60,552 nt of DNA from an uncultured Verrucomicrobiales bacterium (lineage in GTDB: Bacteria > Verrucomicrobiota > Verrucomicrobiia > Verrucomicrobiales > Akkermansiaceae), in assembly GCA_937905985.1 (NCBI GenBank), contig CALCWC010000128.1, forward strand, positions 1 to 60,552. The letters are read 5' to 3'. The notes below the pieces were generated by a model, which was not told the DNA's origin, did not search any database, and saw nothing but the letters and a program-made list of their open reading frames with translations. Of the stretch, positions 46,808 to 54,498 are shown one piece after another. Position numbers and translations under genes: made by a program. Position 1 is the stretch's first letter; every line of letters starts with the position of its first letter.

Positions 46808-48016
46808 ATGAGCAAGTTCATCTACTTTGAGGGCCACAGCGGCATCAGCGGCGACATGGCGGTGGCGTCCCTGCTGGATCTGGGGGCGGACGCCGCCAAG
46901 CTGGACGCCGTGCTGGCAACTCTCCCCGCGGAGTTCACCCACTCCGTGGAGCGCGGGCATTCCTACAGCATGGCGGGCTGCTCCTTCAACGTGCACCACC
47001 ATCACGACCACCCGCACGAGGAGCATTATCACGCTCACGCCCACCACCACCATCACGAGCACCGCCACCTGGCGGACGTGGAAGCCATCATCGACGCCGC
47101 GTCCATGACCGGCTCCGCGCGCGCGCTGGCCAAGCGCATCTTCCGCATCGTGGCGGAAGCGGAGGCCGAGGCGCACGGTGTCTCCATCGACGAGGTGCAT
47201 TTCCATGAGGTGGGTGCCATCGATTCCATCGTGGACATCGTGGCCGCCGCCGTGCTGCTGGATGATTTGGGAGCGGACGGCTGCATCGTGACGGGACTGA
47301 GCGAGGGCAGCGGCACCGTGATGTGCCAGCACGGGGAGCTTCCCGTGCCCGTGCCGGCCGTGATGAACATCGCACGCGCGCACGGTATCACACTGCGCCC
47401 CACCAGCACGCAGGGGGAGATGGTCACGCCCACGGGCATTGCCATTGCCGCCGCCGCGCGCACGCGCGACACCCTGCCCGCCGCGTACAAAATCCTGAAA
47501 TGCGGCGTGGGGCTGGGCAAGCGGGATTTCGGGCGCGCCAACTTCCTGCGCACCTTCCTGATTGAGGACGCCGCCGACCCGCAGCAGATTTTCGAGTGCG
47601 CGTGCAACGTGGACGACTCCACGCCGGAGGCGCTGGGATACGCGCTGCAGAAGGTGCTGGAGGCAGGTGCGCGCGATGCGTGGTTCACCCCCTGCTACAT
47701 GAAGAAGAACCGCCCCGCCGTGCAGGTGGGCGCGCTTGCGGACGCGGAGCACCTGCAGGCGGTGGAGGATGCCCTGCTGCGCCACACCGGCACCATCGGC
47801 GTGCGCCGCCACGCCGTGGAGCGAACCACCATGGAGCGCCGCATCGTCACCGTGCAGACCCCGTACGGCCCCGTGCAGGTGAAGGAGTGCCGCTACGGCG
47901 ACATCGTCCGCCGACAGCCGGAATACGACAGCGCGGCAGCCGCCGCGGAACGCGTCGGCGTGCCGCTGGAGGAGGTCTTCCAAGCCGCGCGCAACGCCGC
48001 CGGACAAGACGCATGA
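46808..48016 (+). CDS. larC: Nickel-pincer cofactor nickel insertase LarC
   Basis: CTP-dependent cyclometallase that inserts Ni into the pincer cofactor. 402 residues. FEGHSGISGDMAVASLLDLG at the N-terminus and VHFHEVGAIDSIVDIVAAAV are family signatures. A His-rich run at about residues 63-87, alternating with Asp and Glu, probably holds nickel. In Lactobacillus plantarum larC is split and needs a ribosomal frameshift; here it is one continuous frame. It starts one base after larB stops. Confidence 0.94.
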   Translation: MSKFIYFEGHSGISGDMAVASLLDLGADAAKLDAVLATLPAEFTHSVERGHSYSMAGCSFNVHHHHDHPHEEHYHAHAHHHHHEHRHLADVEAIIDAASMTGSARALAKRIFRIVAEAEAEAHGVSIDEVHFHEVGAIDSIVDIVAAAVLLDDLGADGCIVTGLSEGSGTVMCQHGELPVPVPAVMNIARAHGITLRPTSTQGEMVTPTGIAIAAAARTRDTLPAAYKILKCGVGLGKRDFGRANFLRTFLIEDAADPQQIFECACNVDDSTPEALGYALQKVLEAGARDAWFTPCYMKKNRPAVQVGALADAEHLQAVEDALLRHTGTIGVRRHAVERTTMERRIVTVQTPYGPVQVKECRYGDIVRRQPEYDSAAAAAERVGVPLEEVFQAARNAAGQDA

Positions 48017-48843
48017 CGGAGCACGCGCCAGACACGCTGCTGCAGCGGCTGCAGGATGCCCTCCGCCCGATGATGGAAGGCGGGATTGCGCTGGCGTACT
48101 CCGGCGGGGTGGACAGCACGCTGCTGCTCGCCGTATGCGCGGAGCTGGCGCGTGAGAACAACGGGCGCGTGGTGGCGCTCACCGCGCACACCCCCATGCA
48201 CAGCGGGGACGAGATAGCCCGCGCCCGCGAGCTGGCGCAGTCGTTCGGCGTGCCGATTGAGGTGTTCCCCATCAACCCGCTGGAGCTGGAGGCCGTGCGG
48301 TGCAACCGCCCCGACCGCTGCTACCACTGCAAGCGCGCCCTGTTTCAGCGCTTCACCGACTACGCGGAAGCGCACGCGCTGCGCACCGTGCTGGAGGGCT
48401 CCCACGCGGACGACGAGAAGGCGTACCGCCCCGGCCGCCGCGCTATCCGGGAGCTGCTGGTGCGCTCACCGCTCGCGGAGCTGGGATTCACCAAGGCGGA
48501 CGTGCGCGCCGTTTCCGCCGCGCTGCAACTGCCCACGGCGGATGCCCCCGCCAAACCCTGCCTGGCCACGCGGTTCGACTACGGCGCGGAACTCACGGAC
48601 GCCCTGCTGCGCCGCGTGCAGGAGGGTGAAGATTTCTTGCACACCGCCCTGCCCTGCGCAGCGGATGTGCGCCTGCGCGTACACGGCGACCTGGCGCGCA
48701 TCGAGATACCGCCCGCGCAGTTCCCCGCCGCCGTGGAGCGCGCGGATTCCATCACCGCCGAGCTGAAGAAAATCGGCTTCCGATTCGTCACCCTGGACCT
48801 GCAGGGCTTCCGCTCCGGCAGCTTCGACACACCTCAATCATGA
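48013..48843 (+). CDS. larE: Nickel-pincer cofactor sulfur transferase LarE
   Basis: ATP-dependent enzyme that converts the two carboxylates of the cofactor precursor to thiocarboxylates, with its own Cys as sacrificial sulfur donor in L. plantarum. 276 residues. The PP-loop is AYSGGVDSTLLL near 28-39. CNRPDRCYHCKRALF follows, and the Cys expected to donate sulfur lies in APAKPCLATRFDYG. The start overlaps the larC stop (ATGA). Confidence 0.94.
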   Translation: MTEHAPDTLLQRLQDALRPMMEGGIALAYSGGVDSTLLLAVCAELARENNGRVVALTAHTPMHSGDEIARARELAQSFGVPIEVFPINPLELEAVRCNRPDRCYHCKRALFQRFTDYAEAHALRTVLEGSHADDEKAYRPGRRAIRELLVRSPLAELGFTKADVRAVSAALQLPTADAPAKPCLATRFDYGAELTDALLRRVQEGEDFLHTALPCAADVRLRVHGDLARIEIPPAQFPAAVERADSITAELKKIGFRFVTLDLQGFRSGSFDTPQS

Positions 48844-49583
48844 AAGCCCTCTCCGCAGCCGCCGTGCTCATTGCCGGAATCGCATGCCTGGTGCTGACCG
48901 CCGGACACAGCGACTTCCTGCACACGCACCACGCACTCGTGGCGCTGTGGCTCAGCGCGGCGGGCGTGGCGGCCATCCACACTCTGGCGGGGCCAGACCA
49001 CTACCTGCCGTTCATTGCCATTGCCAAGAGCCGCGGGTACGGACTGGGCAAGACCCTGCTGTGGACCGCGCTGTGCGGCGTGGGCCACATAGGCAGCGCG
49101 CTGCTGATAGCCGCCGTGTTCAGCGTTTTCGCCAAGTGGCTGGCCGCGGAGAACTTTGAGTGGCTGCAGGAGAACCAGAGCGATCTGGCGGCATACCTGC
49201 TCATCGGCATCGGCGCGGCTTACCTTCTGCACGCCCTGCGCCACCGCTGGCTCCACCGCCATGCCGAGGGGCACGAGCACCTGCACTCCCTCAGCCAGAA
49301 CGGCAACAGCATCTCCATCTGGGTTGTCTTCATCGTCTTCATCCTCGGCCCCTGCGAGGCCCTCTTCCCCGTCCTCGCCGCCGCCACCGTCATGGGTACG
49401 GGTGCGGTTGTCTCCTCCACCCTCATCTTCTCCGGCATCACCATCGCCACCATGCTCGCCGCCGTTGCCGTCGGCATGCTCGGCCTCCGCGCCGTCCACT
49501 CCCACGCCCTCCAGAACTACGCCCACGAAATCGCCGGCGCAACCATCGCCGCCTGCGGCATCGCCATCCTCTGCGGACTCTAA
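48840..49583 (+). CDS. NicO/UreH-type nickel transporter
   Basis: 247 residues, about six membrane segments. The metal motif AIHTLAGPDHYLP (His47 to His54) matches the H-x5-DH signature of UreH/NicO nickel transporters, and a second conserved region is GVGHIGSALLIAAVF. A His-rich loop (HRHAEGHEHLH) lies between segments. It overlaps larE by 4 bases, so nickel transport is built into the cofactor operon. Direction (uptake or efflux) cannot be told. The stop codon sits in the loop of a 6-pair hairpin (GGACTC/GAGTCC). Confidence 0.82.
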   Translation: MKALSAAAVLIAGIACLVLTAGHSDFLHTHHALVALWLSAAGVAAIHTLAGPDHYLPFIAIAKSRGYGLGKTLLWTALCGVGHIGSALLIAAVFSVFAKWLAAENFEWLQENQSDLAAYLLIGIGAAYLLHALRHRWLHRHAEGHEHLHSLSQNGNSISIWVVFIVFILGPCEALFPVLAAATVMGTGAVVSSTLIFSGITIATMLAAVAVGMLGLRAVHSHALQNYAHEIAGATIAACGIAILCGL

Positions 49584-49641
49584 GAGTCCAAACAGCCTCG
49601 CAAACCGTATAGGTATACGCGATGAACAACGTAATTGAGCA

Positions 49642-50361
49642 TCAGCGCTGCTGGGGGAGGGAATCGTTGAGAGGGAAGCCGTAGAGGGCGAAGGGGCCCT
49701 CGCCGGGCTTGTAGAAGTGCCACCATTCCTTGTCGTAGCCCTTCATGCCGGAGGCGACCATGGCATCTCGCAGGATGCGGCGGTTGGCGCGCTGGGCGGG
49801 GGTGACGAGCGGGGAATCCCAAGTGGACGAGGCGTCCAGCAGGTCGTGGTGGCCGCCCATGTCCACGGGAGAGCCGTCCTTCAGATGATAGAGGGTGACA
49901 TCCACGGCAATGCCGAGGGAATGCTCGGAGACGGTGCCGATGTAACGCTGCTCATAGATTTGGCGCTTGGTGAGGCGGGGGTAGAATTGCAGCCTCATGC
50001 GGTCGTCGGGCGTTTGCGACCACTCGAAAAAATCCTGCATGGCGGAAGTGGGGCGGTAGGCGTCCCACACGAGGATGCCATAGCCCTGGCGCGCGAGGAT
50101 GCGGGCGGCCCGGCCCACGCAGGCGGCGGCCTCCCTGCCCAAAATGGCGCGGTGCCCCGTGTAGCCGCGGATGGGGCGCCCCACAAAGTTGTCGCACCCC
50201 GCGTATTTGAGGTCGGTTCGCAGATGCGGAACCACGGTATCCAAGTAGCAGAAACCGTCCGGCATCTTGGTCACGGGCGAATTCGGCGCCAGCAGGGGCT
50301 TGTCCGCGCTGCACGCGGTGAGCAGACACGCCGCGGCGGCGGCTATCCATGATTTGAGCAT
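49642..50361 (-). CDS. D-alanyl-D-alanine dipeptidase (VanX-like), lipoprotein
   Basis: 239 residues. Lipoprotein signal LKSWIAAAAACLLTAC. A VanX/peptidase M15D zinc enzyme: Arg in VWDAYRPTSAMQDFF, zinc His and Asp in VSEHSLGIAVDVTLY, and Glu-x2-His in KEWWHFYK. It cleaves D-Ala-D-Ala or related peptides in the envelope; without vanH or vanA nearby it is more likely for wall recycling than for vancomycin resistance. The ATG at 50361 is 6 bases after the -10. Confidence 0.9.
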   Translation of the reverse strand: MLKSWIAAAAACLLTACSADKPLLAPNSPVTKMPDGFCYLDTVVPHLRTDLKYAGCDNFVGRPIRGYTGHRAILGREAAACVGRAARILARQGYGILVWDAYRPTSAMQDFFEWSQTPDDRMRLQFYPRLTKRQIYEQRYIGTVSEHSLGIAVDVTLYHLKDGSPVDMGGHHDLLDASSTWDSPLVTPAQRANRRILRDAMVASGMKGYDKEWWHFYKPGEGPFALYGFPLNDSLPQQR

Positions 50362-50367
50362 ACAGGA

Positions 50368-50396
50368 AATATAGCACAACCCGCATCCTTGTTCAA
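50368..50396 (-). promoter_or_regulatory. vanX promoter, leaderless type
   Basis: TTGAAC, 17-base spacer, TATATT, then 6 bases to the ATG. The -35 and most of the spacer lie inside the inverted repeat at 50380-50405. Confidence 0.65.
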
Positions 50397-50405
50397 GGAT
50401 GCGGG
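50380..50405 (-). promoter_or_regulatory. Perfect inverted repeat overlapping the vanX promoter and the doxX 3' end
   Basis: Two perfect 12-base arms, CCCGCATCCTTG and its complement, separated by 2 bases. As RNA it could end the doxX transcript (weak T-run after it). As DNA it covers the vanX -35 and could be an operator. Confidence 0.5.
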
Positions 50406-50434
50406 TGCATGCGGTGTTTGATGGGATGAGGCAA

Positions 50435-50905
50435 TCAACCGCGGCAGCACTTGCGGTGCAGGCAGCGGCGGAAGAGCATACGGTCCAGGCTCAGGCGGCC
50501 GGGGCCGGTGAGCATGAGGGTGACGAAGCTCAGCAGGTAGACGAGCACCAGCTCGTTCATCTCGGCGCTGGTACCCTCACGGTAGGTGCAGGCAATGATG
50601 CAGAAGTTGATGGCCAGCACCAGCGCGGCGGGGCGGGTGAGAAAGCCCAGCATCACGGCGATGCTGCACACGAACTCCGCAAACACGCACAGCGAGAGCG
50701 AGAGCGTGGAGCCGATGCCGATGGGATTCATCCACTGCGGGCCTTCGCCGCCAAACAGGGCCAAGAGCTTCGGGTAGCCGTGCGCGAGAATCATGCCGCC
50801 CAGGCCGATGCGAAACACCAGCAGGCCGATATGGCGCGCACATTTGCAGATACAGGCGGGCTTGCCCGCCACGGGACATGTTGACATGGGGTTTGATTGT
50901 TCCAT
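50435..50905 (-). CDS. DoxX-family membrane protein
   Basis: 156 residues, four membrane segments, with the DoxX features LLVFRIGLGGMILAHGYPKL and FCSIAVMLGFLTRP-type helices (CVFAEFVCSIAVMLG). The N-terminus (CPVAGKPACICKCARH) and C-terminus (CLHRKCCRG) are Cys-rich, which is unusual and might bind metal. Family members are quinone- or thiol-related membrane proteins of unclear role. A second ATG lies six codons downstream. Confidence 0.82.
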   Translation of the reverse strand: MEQSNPMSTCPVAGKPACICKCARHIGLLVFRIGLGGMILAHGYPKLLALFGGEGPQWMNPIGIGSTLSLSLCVFAEFVCSIAVMLGFLTRPAALVLAINFCIIACTYREGTSAEMNELVLVYLLSFVTLMLTGPGRLSLDRMLFRRCLHRKCCRG

Positions 50906-50968
50906 GCAGCGTCAGACGTCCCCCACCCCACCCCCGTTCACAAACGGATAGCCCACCCCAAAAAGGAA

Positions 50969-51024
50969 CGCGCCCCATTGGGCGCGCTCTATTTTCAAAT
51001 TGTAAATCGTCAATTGTAAATCTC
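50969..51024 (-). repeat. Composite repeat, copy D
   Basis: GC hairpin CGCGCCC/GGGCGCG (50969-50986), CTCTATTTT, then the AT heptamer array (50996-51023) ending 2 bases from the stop codon of the minus-strand gene at 51026. Confidence 0.7.
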
Positions 51025-51025
51025 A

Positions 51026-51499
51026 TCAGGCTTTAATCCTGTTGGTGCGCCGCGAGTTGGGGTCGGTAATGAGGGTCCAGGCCTTTTGGAGCCCGGAGGA
51101 CTCGAAGTAGTCGAGCTTCTTCAATTCCTCCATCTTGGCGTTGACCTTGTTCTGGCGGTTGGCCCATTCCTCCAGCTGGGCATCAGTGCCCTTGGTGGGG
51201 ATGGGGAGCAGGGTGAAAGTGCGGGAGATCTTGTTGGCCACCTGGGAGGCGGATTTCTCGTCCGTGATGGAATCCAAGAGGTTGGCGGCCTCCTCCAGGG
51301 CGGCGAATTCGCGCTTGAAGTTGTACTCCCAGTCCACCTTCTTGTTGGCGTTGCGCTTTTCCTCGCGAGCCTGCTTCCTGGCCTCGCGCTTCTGCTCGCG
51401 CGTCATGCCGTCGTATTCATTCGCGGCGGGCGCGGGCTGGGGGAAATAAGCCAGCGCGGCGGCAGCGAGCAACAGGGAATGGGATATAAGCCCTCTCAT
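51026..51499 (-). CDS. Exported helical protein of unknown function
   Basis: 157 residues. A signal peptide (MRGLISHSLLLAAAALAYF) is followed by a basic coiled-coil-like stretch (TREQKREARKQAREEKRNAN) and a helical C-terminal part (LEEWANRQNKVNAKMEELKK). No family recognised. I chose the ATG at 51499 because it is 7 bases after the -10; an upstream ATG at 51508 overlaps the -10. Confidence 0.65.
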   Translation of the reverse strand: MRGLISHSLLLAAAALAYFPQPAPAANEYDGMTREQKREARKQAREEKRNANKKVDWEYNFKREFAALEEAANLLDSITDEKSASQVANKISRTFTLLPIPTKGTDAQLEEWANRQNKVNAKMEELKKLDYFESSGLQKAWTLITDPNSRRTNRIKA

Positions 51500-51506
51500 G
51501 CGCTCC

Positions 51507-51535
51507 ATGCTACCACCGCGCTGCGGTTGTGTCAA
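51507..51535 (-). promoter_or_regulatory. Promoter of the 51026 gene, leaderless type
   Basis: Perfect TTGACA, 17-base spacer, TAGCAT, then 7 bases to the ATG. Confidence 0.7.
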
Positions 51536-51546
51536 ACCCGGAAGCC

Positions 51547-52740
51547 TTATCTGCGGCCACCGCGGCCGCCCATGCCGCCGCGCATGCCTCCCATATTGCC
51601 GCCGCTACGCATACCGCCCATCCCCCTCATGCCGCCGCCGCTGGGCATGCTGCGGGCAGCCCCCCCGCCGAAGGAAGGAGAGGAGACGCGGCCGGAGGGC
51701 ATGGAAGCCCTGCTGCCGCCAAGGGCGGCACGGTTGGATGCGCCGGGGCCGTAGCTCCTGATGGTGCCGCCCAGGGGCGTGGAGGGGCGCTGCATGGCAT
51801 TAGTCTGCGCGCGCCGCTGCATGGCGGCGGGCCGCTGGGCAGGCTGGTTTCTCATGGTGCGGGAGTTCACGCGCTGCGGCATGGCATTATTCTGCATGCG
51901 CTGCACGTTGTTGCGCTGCATGGCGTTGTTCGGCAGGCCGCGCTGCATGGCGCCCTGCTGCGTATTGTTCATGCCGTTGCGCTGCGGGGAATAGGTCTGA
52001 ATGTTACCCGGCAGGTTCCGGTCACCGCGGTTGACCTGCGGCATGTTGTTTCCGCCGTTGCGGCCCATGCCGCGGTTGCCCGGCTGCATGTTGTTCATCC
52101 CGCCATTGCGGCCCATGCCGCGGTTGCCCTGCTGCATGTTGTTCATTCCGCCGTTGCGGGGCATGTTGCCGTTGCGCCCCATGTCACGTCCGTTCATCCC
52201 ACCGTTGCGGGGTCCCTGGGCACCGTGCCCGGAAGGACGACCGCTATCCGGCACGCCGCGGTGGCTGGGCTCATGCACGCGCACGCCCTTGCCGGGATGC
52301 GGGCCACCGTTCGACGGACGCACATGCGGCCTGTGGCCGCGCGGGCAGCGCTCCGGAGCCCAGCACCTGTGGCAGTGGCGCGGGCAGTAGTGTACATACA
52401 CGTCGTGGTGCACACACCAGTGGGCGCATCCCCAGTACGGCAGGTAGTATGCGGTGGTGAGAGCCGCCAGGGTGAAGATGGCCACGCCCGCCGCCGTGTA
52501 ACCATAGACAGGGCGTCCGTAGCTGTAGCCGTAAATGGGATAGCCGGCCGCATCATAGCTGGCGTTGGTCCACTCCGCGGCGGCTGATATCCCCGCGCCG
52601 GCAACGCCCACCCCCACGCTCTCAACGCCGTCGGGGCCAAAGCCCACTCCCACGCTGCCGTATGCAGGGTACGGGGTATAGCACGAGGTTACCACCAGAG
52701 AAGTGCAGGCCAGTGCGGCCACCAGTATTCCGTTTTTCAT
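51547..52740 (-). CDS. Asn/Met/Gly/Arg-rich lipoprotein with tandem repeats
   Basis: 397 residues. A lipoprotein signal (KNGILVAALACTSLVVTSC) is followed by a Tyr/Gly-rich region, one hydrophobic stretch (YTAAGVAIFTLAALTTAYYL) and a short Cys/His cluster (CAHWCVHHDVYVHYCPRHCH). A long disordered tail of N, M, G, R, Q and P ends in GGMRGGMGGRGGRR. Two tandem 16-residue units (NNMQxGNRGMGRNGG type) are encoded at 52052-52147. The function is unknown; low-complexity and Cys/His content suggest an envelope or metal-binding role. The start could be either of two ATGs 6 bases apart. Confidence 0.7.
   Translation of the reverse strand: MKNGILVAALACTSLVVTSCYTPYPAYGSVGVGFGPDGVESVGVGVAGAGISAAAEWTNASYDAAGYPIYGYSYGRPVYGYTAAGVAIFTLAALTTAYYLPYWGCAHWCVHHDVYVHYCPRHCHRCWAPERCPRGHRPHVRPSNGGPHPGKGVRVHEPSHRGVPDSGRPSGHGAQGPRNGGMNGRDMGRNGNMPRNGGMNNMQQGNRGMGRNGGMNNMQPGNRGMGRNGGNNMPQVNRGDRNLPGNIQTYSPQRNGMNNTQQGAMQRGLPNNAMQRNNVQRMQNNAMPQRVNSRTMRNQPAQRPAAMQRRAQTNAMQRPSTPLGGTIRSYGPGASNRAALGGSRASMPSGRVSSPSFGGGAARSMPSGGGMRGMGGMRSGGNMGGMRGGMGGRGGRR
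52052..52147 (-). repeat. Two tandem 48-base units inside the lipoprotein gene
   Basis: Units begin at 52052 and 52100, with a partial third at 52148. Each adds 16 codons without changing frame. Confidence 0.8.
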
Positions 52741-52756
52741 TTTCATTTTCAGGAGG

Positions 52757-52776
52757 GGGATGCGGTTGCGCATCCC
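52757..52776 (-). promoter_or_regulatory. Hairpin just upstream of the lipoprotein start
   Basis: A perfect 8-pair stem GGGATGCG/CGCATCCC with a 4-base loop, about 11-17 bases before the possible start codons. It may affect translation. No clear promoter is seen further up. Confidence 0.35.
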
Positions 52777-52952
52777 GGCTTTCATCCGTTCAGGCGCGCC
52801 GCCTATCCGTTTTTGTTTAAAATCCGTAACTATTTTTTCTGCGGGCTGTCATACCCGAGCCTTTTCCTTATAATACCGCACGCGCGAGGCGCTGTCCACC
52901 ATTAAATTCTGCCCGCAGCGGTGATTTTTTTAGAAAATTCTTATTGTTTTGC

Positions 52953-52980
52953 TTGACGCGGTAGAAAAGTTGGGTATAAT
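52953..52980 (+). promoter_or_regulatory. rpmB promoter
   Basis: TTGACG, 16-base spacer, perfect TATAAT, preceded by AT-rich sequence. Leader of about 26 bases without a clear Shine-Dalgarno motif. Confidence 0.8.
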
Positions 52981-53013
52981 ACGCGCTCCGAGAACTCAAC
53001 CTCAGAAAAATTT

Positions 53014-53292
53014 ATGTCCAGAATCTGCAATATCACGTTCGCTATGCCGCACAAGGGCCGCCGCATCCACCGCTCCGGTCTTGCCAAGAAGAAGGGCGGT
53101 ATCGGTCGCCACGTCACCAAGACTGTGAACCGCACGGTCTACCCGAACCTCCAGGAGAAGCGCATCTGGGTGCCCGAGCTCAACGGCGGCAAGGGCGGCT
53201 ACATCCGCATGAAGCTTTCCTGCAAGGCTCTGCGCACCATCTCCAAGAACGGCGCGCTCAACACCTTGAAAAAGGCGGGCATTCTGTACTGA
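53014..53292 (+). CDS. rpmB: 50S ribosomal protein bL28
   Basis: 92 residues. RRIHRSGLAKKKGGIGRHVT, YPNLQEKRIWVPE and MKLSCKALRTISKNG match bL28. It has its own strong promoter. A small basic gene and a terminator follow, which it probably shares. Confidence 0.92.
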   Translation: MSRICNITFAMPHKGRRIHRSGLAKKKGGIGRHVTKTVNRTVYPNLQEKRIWVPELNGGKGGYIRMKLSCKALRTISKNGALNTLKKAGILY

Positions 53293-53423
53293 TTAACTTT
53301 TTTTTGAACGGTTGCGGCCCCTGCGGTGTCTTACCACCAAGAGCAGGCGCCGCGCCCGGATAAAGAAGGCCCGAGCGGCGAGCGCCGGCAGTAGTGAATC
53401 CAAACATACCCCAAGTAAAGATC

Positions 53424-53651
53424 ATGACTCCGCAACACACAAAAATCGCTCTTCGCATCAACGATGAGAACCTCAACCACCACCTGTGGAACAACCGCGG
53501 CGTGTGGTGGTGCCATGTGACCGTCCACAAGCCGGACGCCACGGCGGAACGCCTGCGCTTCTCCCTGAAGACGCGCGACATCGAGAAGGCCCGCCGCCTG
53601 CGCGACCGCATTTTCGAGGACATTCAGCGCCACTTTGGCATGGCTATCTAA
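53424..53651 (+). CDS. Small protein resembling an integrase arm/core-binding segment
   Basis: 75 residues. RGVWWCHVTVHKPDATAERL and RFSLKTRDIEKARRLRDRIF resemble the N-terminal DNA-binding part of tyrosine recombinases, but no catalytic domain follows. The frame ends at a strong terminator 35 bases on. It lies 131 bases after rpmB and may be read from the rpmB promoter. It could be a stand-alone DNA-binding protein or a recombinase remnant. Confidence 0.6.
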   Translation: MTPQHTKIALRINDENLNHHLWNNRGVWWCHVTVHKPDATAERLRFSLKTRDIEKARRLRDRIFEDIQRHFGMAI

Positions 53652-53686
53652 CCGAGAGCGGGCAATCCCGACAAAAAACATTTCAG

Positions 53687-53718
53687 GCGCGCCGACCAAT
53701 TGGTCGGCGCGCTTTTTT
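53687..53718 (+). terminator. Strong Rho-independent terminator
   Basis: A perfect 26-base palindrome (11-pair stem GCGCGCCGACC with AATT centre) followed by six T. Confidence 0.95.
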
Positions 53719-53816
53719 CGTGAGATGAATGGGGCATGCCAACCAACGGCGGCGCCACGGGCCATCCGCCATCATTGCGGTTGCGCGCCGCTGCCGCGAA
53801 AAATGGGAAATAAAGC

Positions 53817-53845
53817 TAGCCAGGCACGGGAATGCGTGGTATCAT
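53817..53845 (+). promoter_or_regulatory. Promoter of the MBL-fold gene, leaderless type
   Basis: TAGCCA, 17-base spacer, TATCAT, then 7 bases to GTG 53853. An in-frame ATG at 53844 lies inside the -10 region. Confidence 0.55.
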
Positions 53846-53852
53846 GGCGCGC

Positions 53853-54473
53853 GTGAAAATCCATGTGTACACAGGCGGGCCTGTTGCCTGCAACGGCTAT
53901 CTGCTGGAAACGGTGGAAGGCTTTGTGGCGGTGGATGCGCCGCTCGGCTTTGCCGATTGGGCGCTCTCGCGCGTGCCCCAGGGGAAGGGAATCACGCACC
54001 TGCTGCTCACGCACCAGCATTTCGACCATGTGCAGGATGCCGCGCGGCTGCAGGAGGCCACGGGCTGCCGTATCCATGCGGTATACCCGTACAGCAGCAT
54101 GCTCACGCTGCAGGAGACCGCCCGCAGCTGGGGAATCCCCCCCGTGGAGCCCTACCGCGTGGACGACGCCTTCGGGCGCGGCGGCGCCGGCGGAGACTGG
54201 GGAGGCGAGCACTGGCAGGCCCTGGCCATACCGGGGCATTCATCGGACGGCGCGGCGTACTACCTGGAGGAGCACGGCCTGCTGTTCGTGGGGGACATCA
54301 TCTTTGCGGGATCGATAGGGCGCACGGATTTCCCGGAGGGAAGCCAGGCGCGCCTGCTGGCGGGCATACGGGAAAAAATCATGCCGCTGCCGCCGGAAAC
54401 ACAAATCATGAGCGGGCACGGCCCCGCCACCACCCTGCAGGAGGAGATGCTCAACAACCCCTACCTCACCTGA
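53853..54473 (+). CDS. Metallo-beta-lactamase fold hydrolase, glyoxalase II-like
   Basis: 206 residues from GTG 53853. Metal motif THQHFDHVQDA near residue 53, then IPGHSSDGAAYYL, VGDIIFAGSIGRTDFPEG and SGHGPATTL, the order seen in small glyoxalase II-like enzymes. It likely hydrolyses a thioester or related compound in the cytoplasm. I prefer the GTG to the ATG at 53844 because the ATG overlaps the -10 box. It leads a run with a DEAD-box helicase and ruvC. Confidence 0.85.
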   Translation: MKIHVYTGGPVACNGYLLETVEGFVAVDAPLGFADWALSRVPQGKGITHLLLTHQHFDHVQDAARLQEATGCRIHAVYPYSSMLTLQETARSWGIPPVEPYRVDDAFGRGGAGGDWGGEHWQALAIPGHSSDGAAYYLEEHGLLFVGDIIFAGSIGRTDFPEGSQARLLAGIREKIMPLPPETQIMSGHGPATTLQEEMLNNPYLT

Positions 54474-54498
54474 AAAACCCTTTACCTAGAACAAGACA

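Noticed and set aside
46997..47075. Frameshift or sequencing artefact in the His-rich part of larC
   Set aside because: The frame is continuous with correct LarC motifs on both sides. His-rich loops are normal in nickel-handling proteins.
49642..50361. Vancomycin resistance cluster
   Set aside because: Only a VanX-like dipeptidase is present; no vanH, vanA/B ligase or vanRS lies nearby, so a wall-recycling role is more likely.
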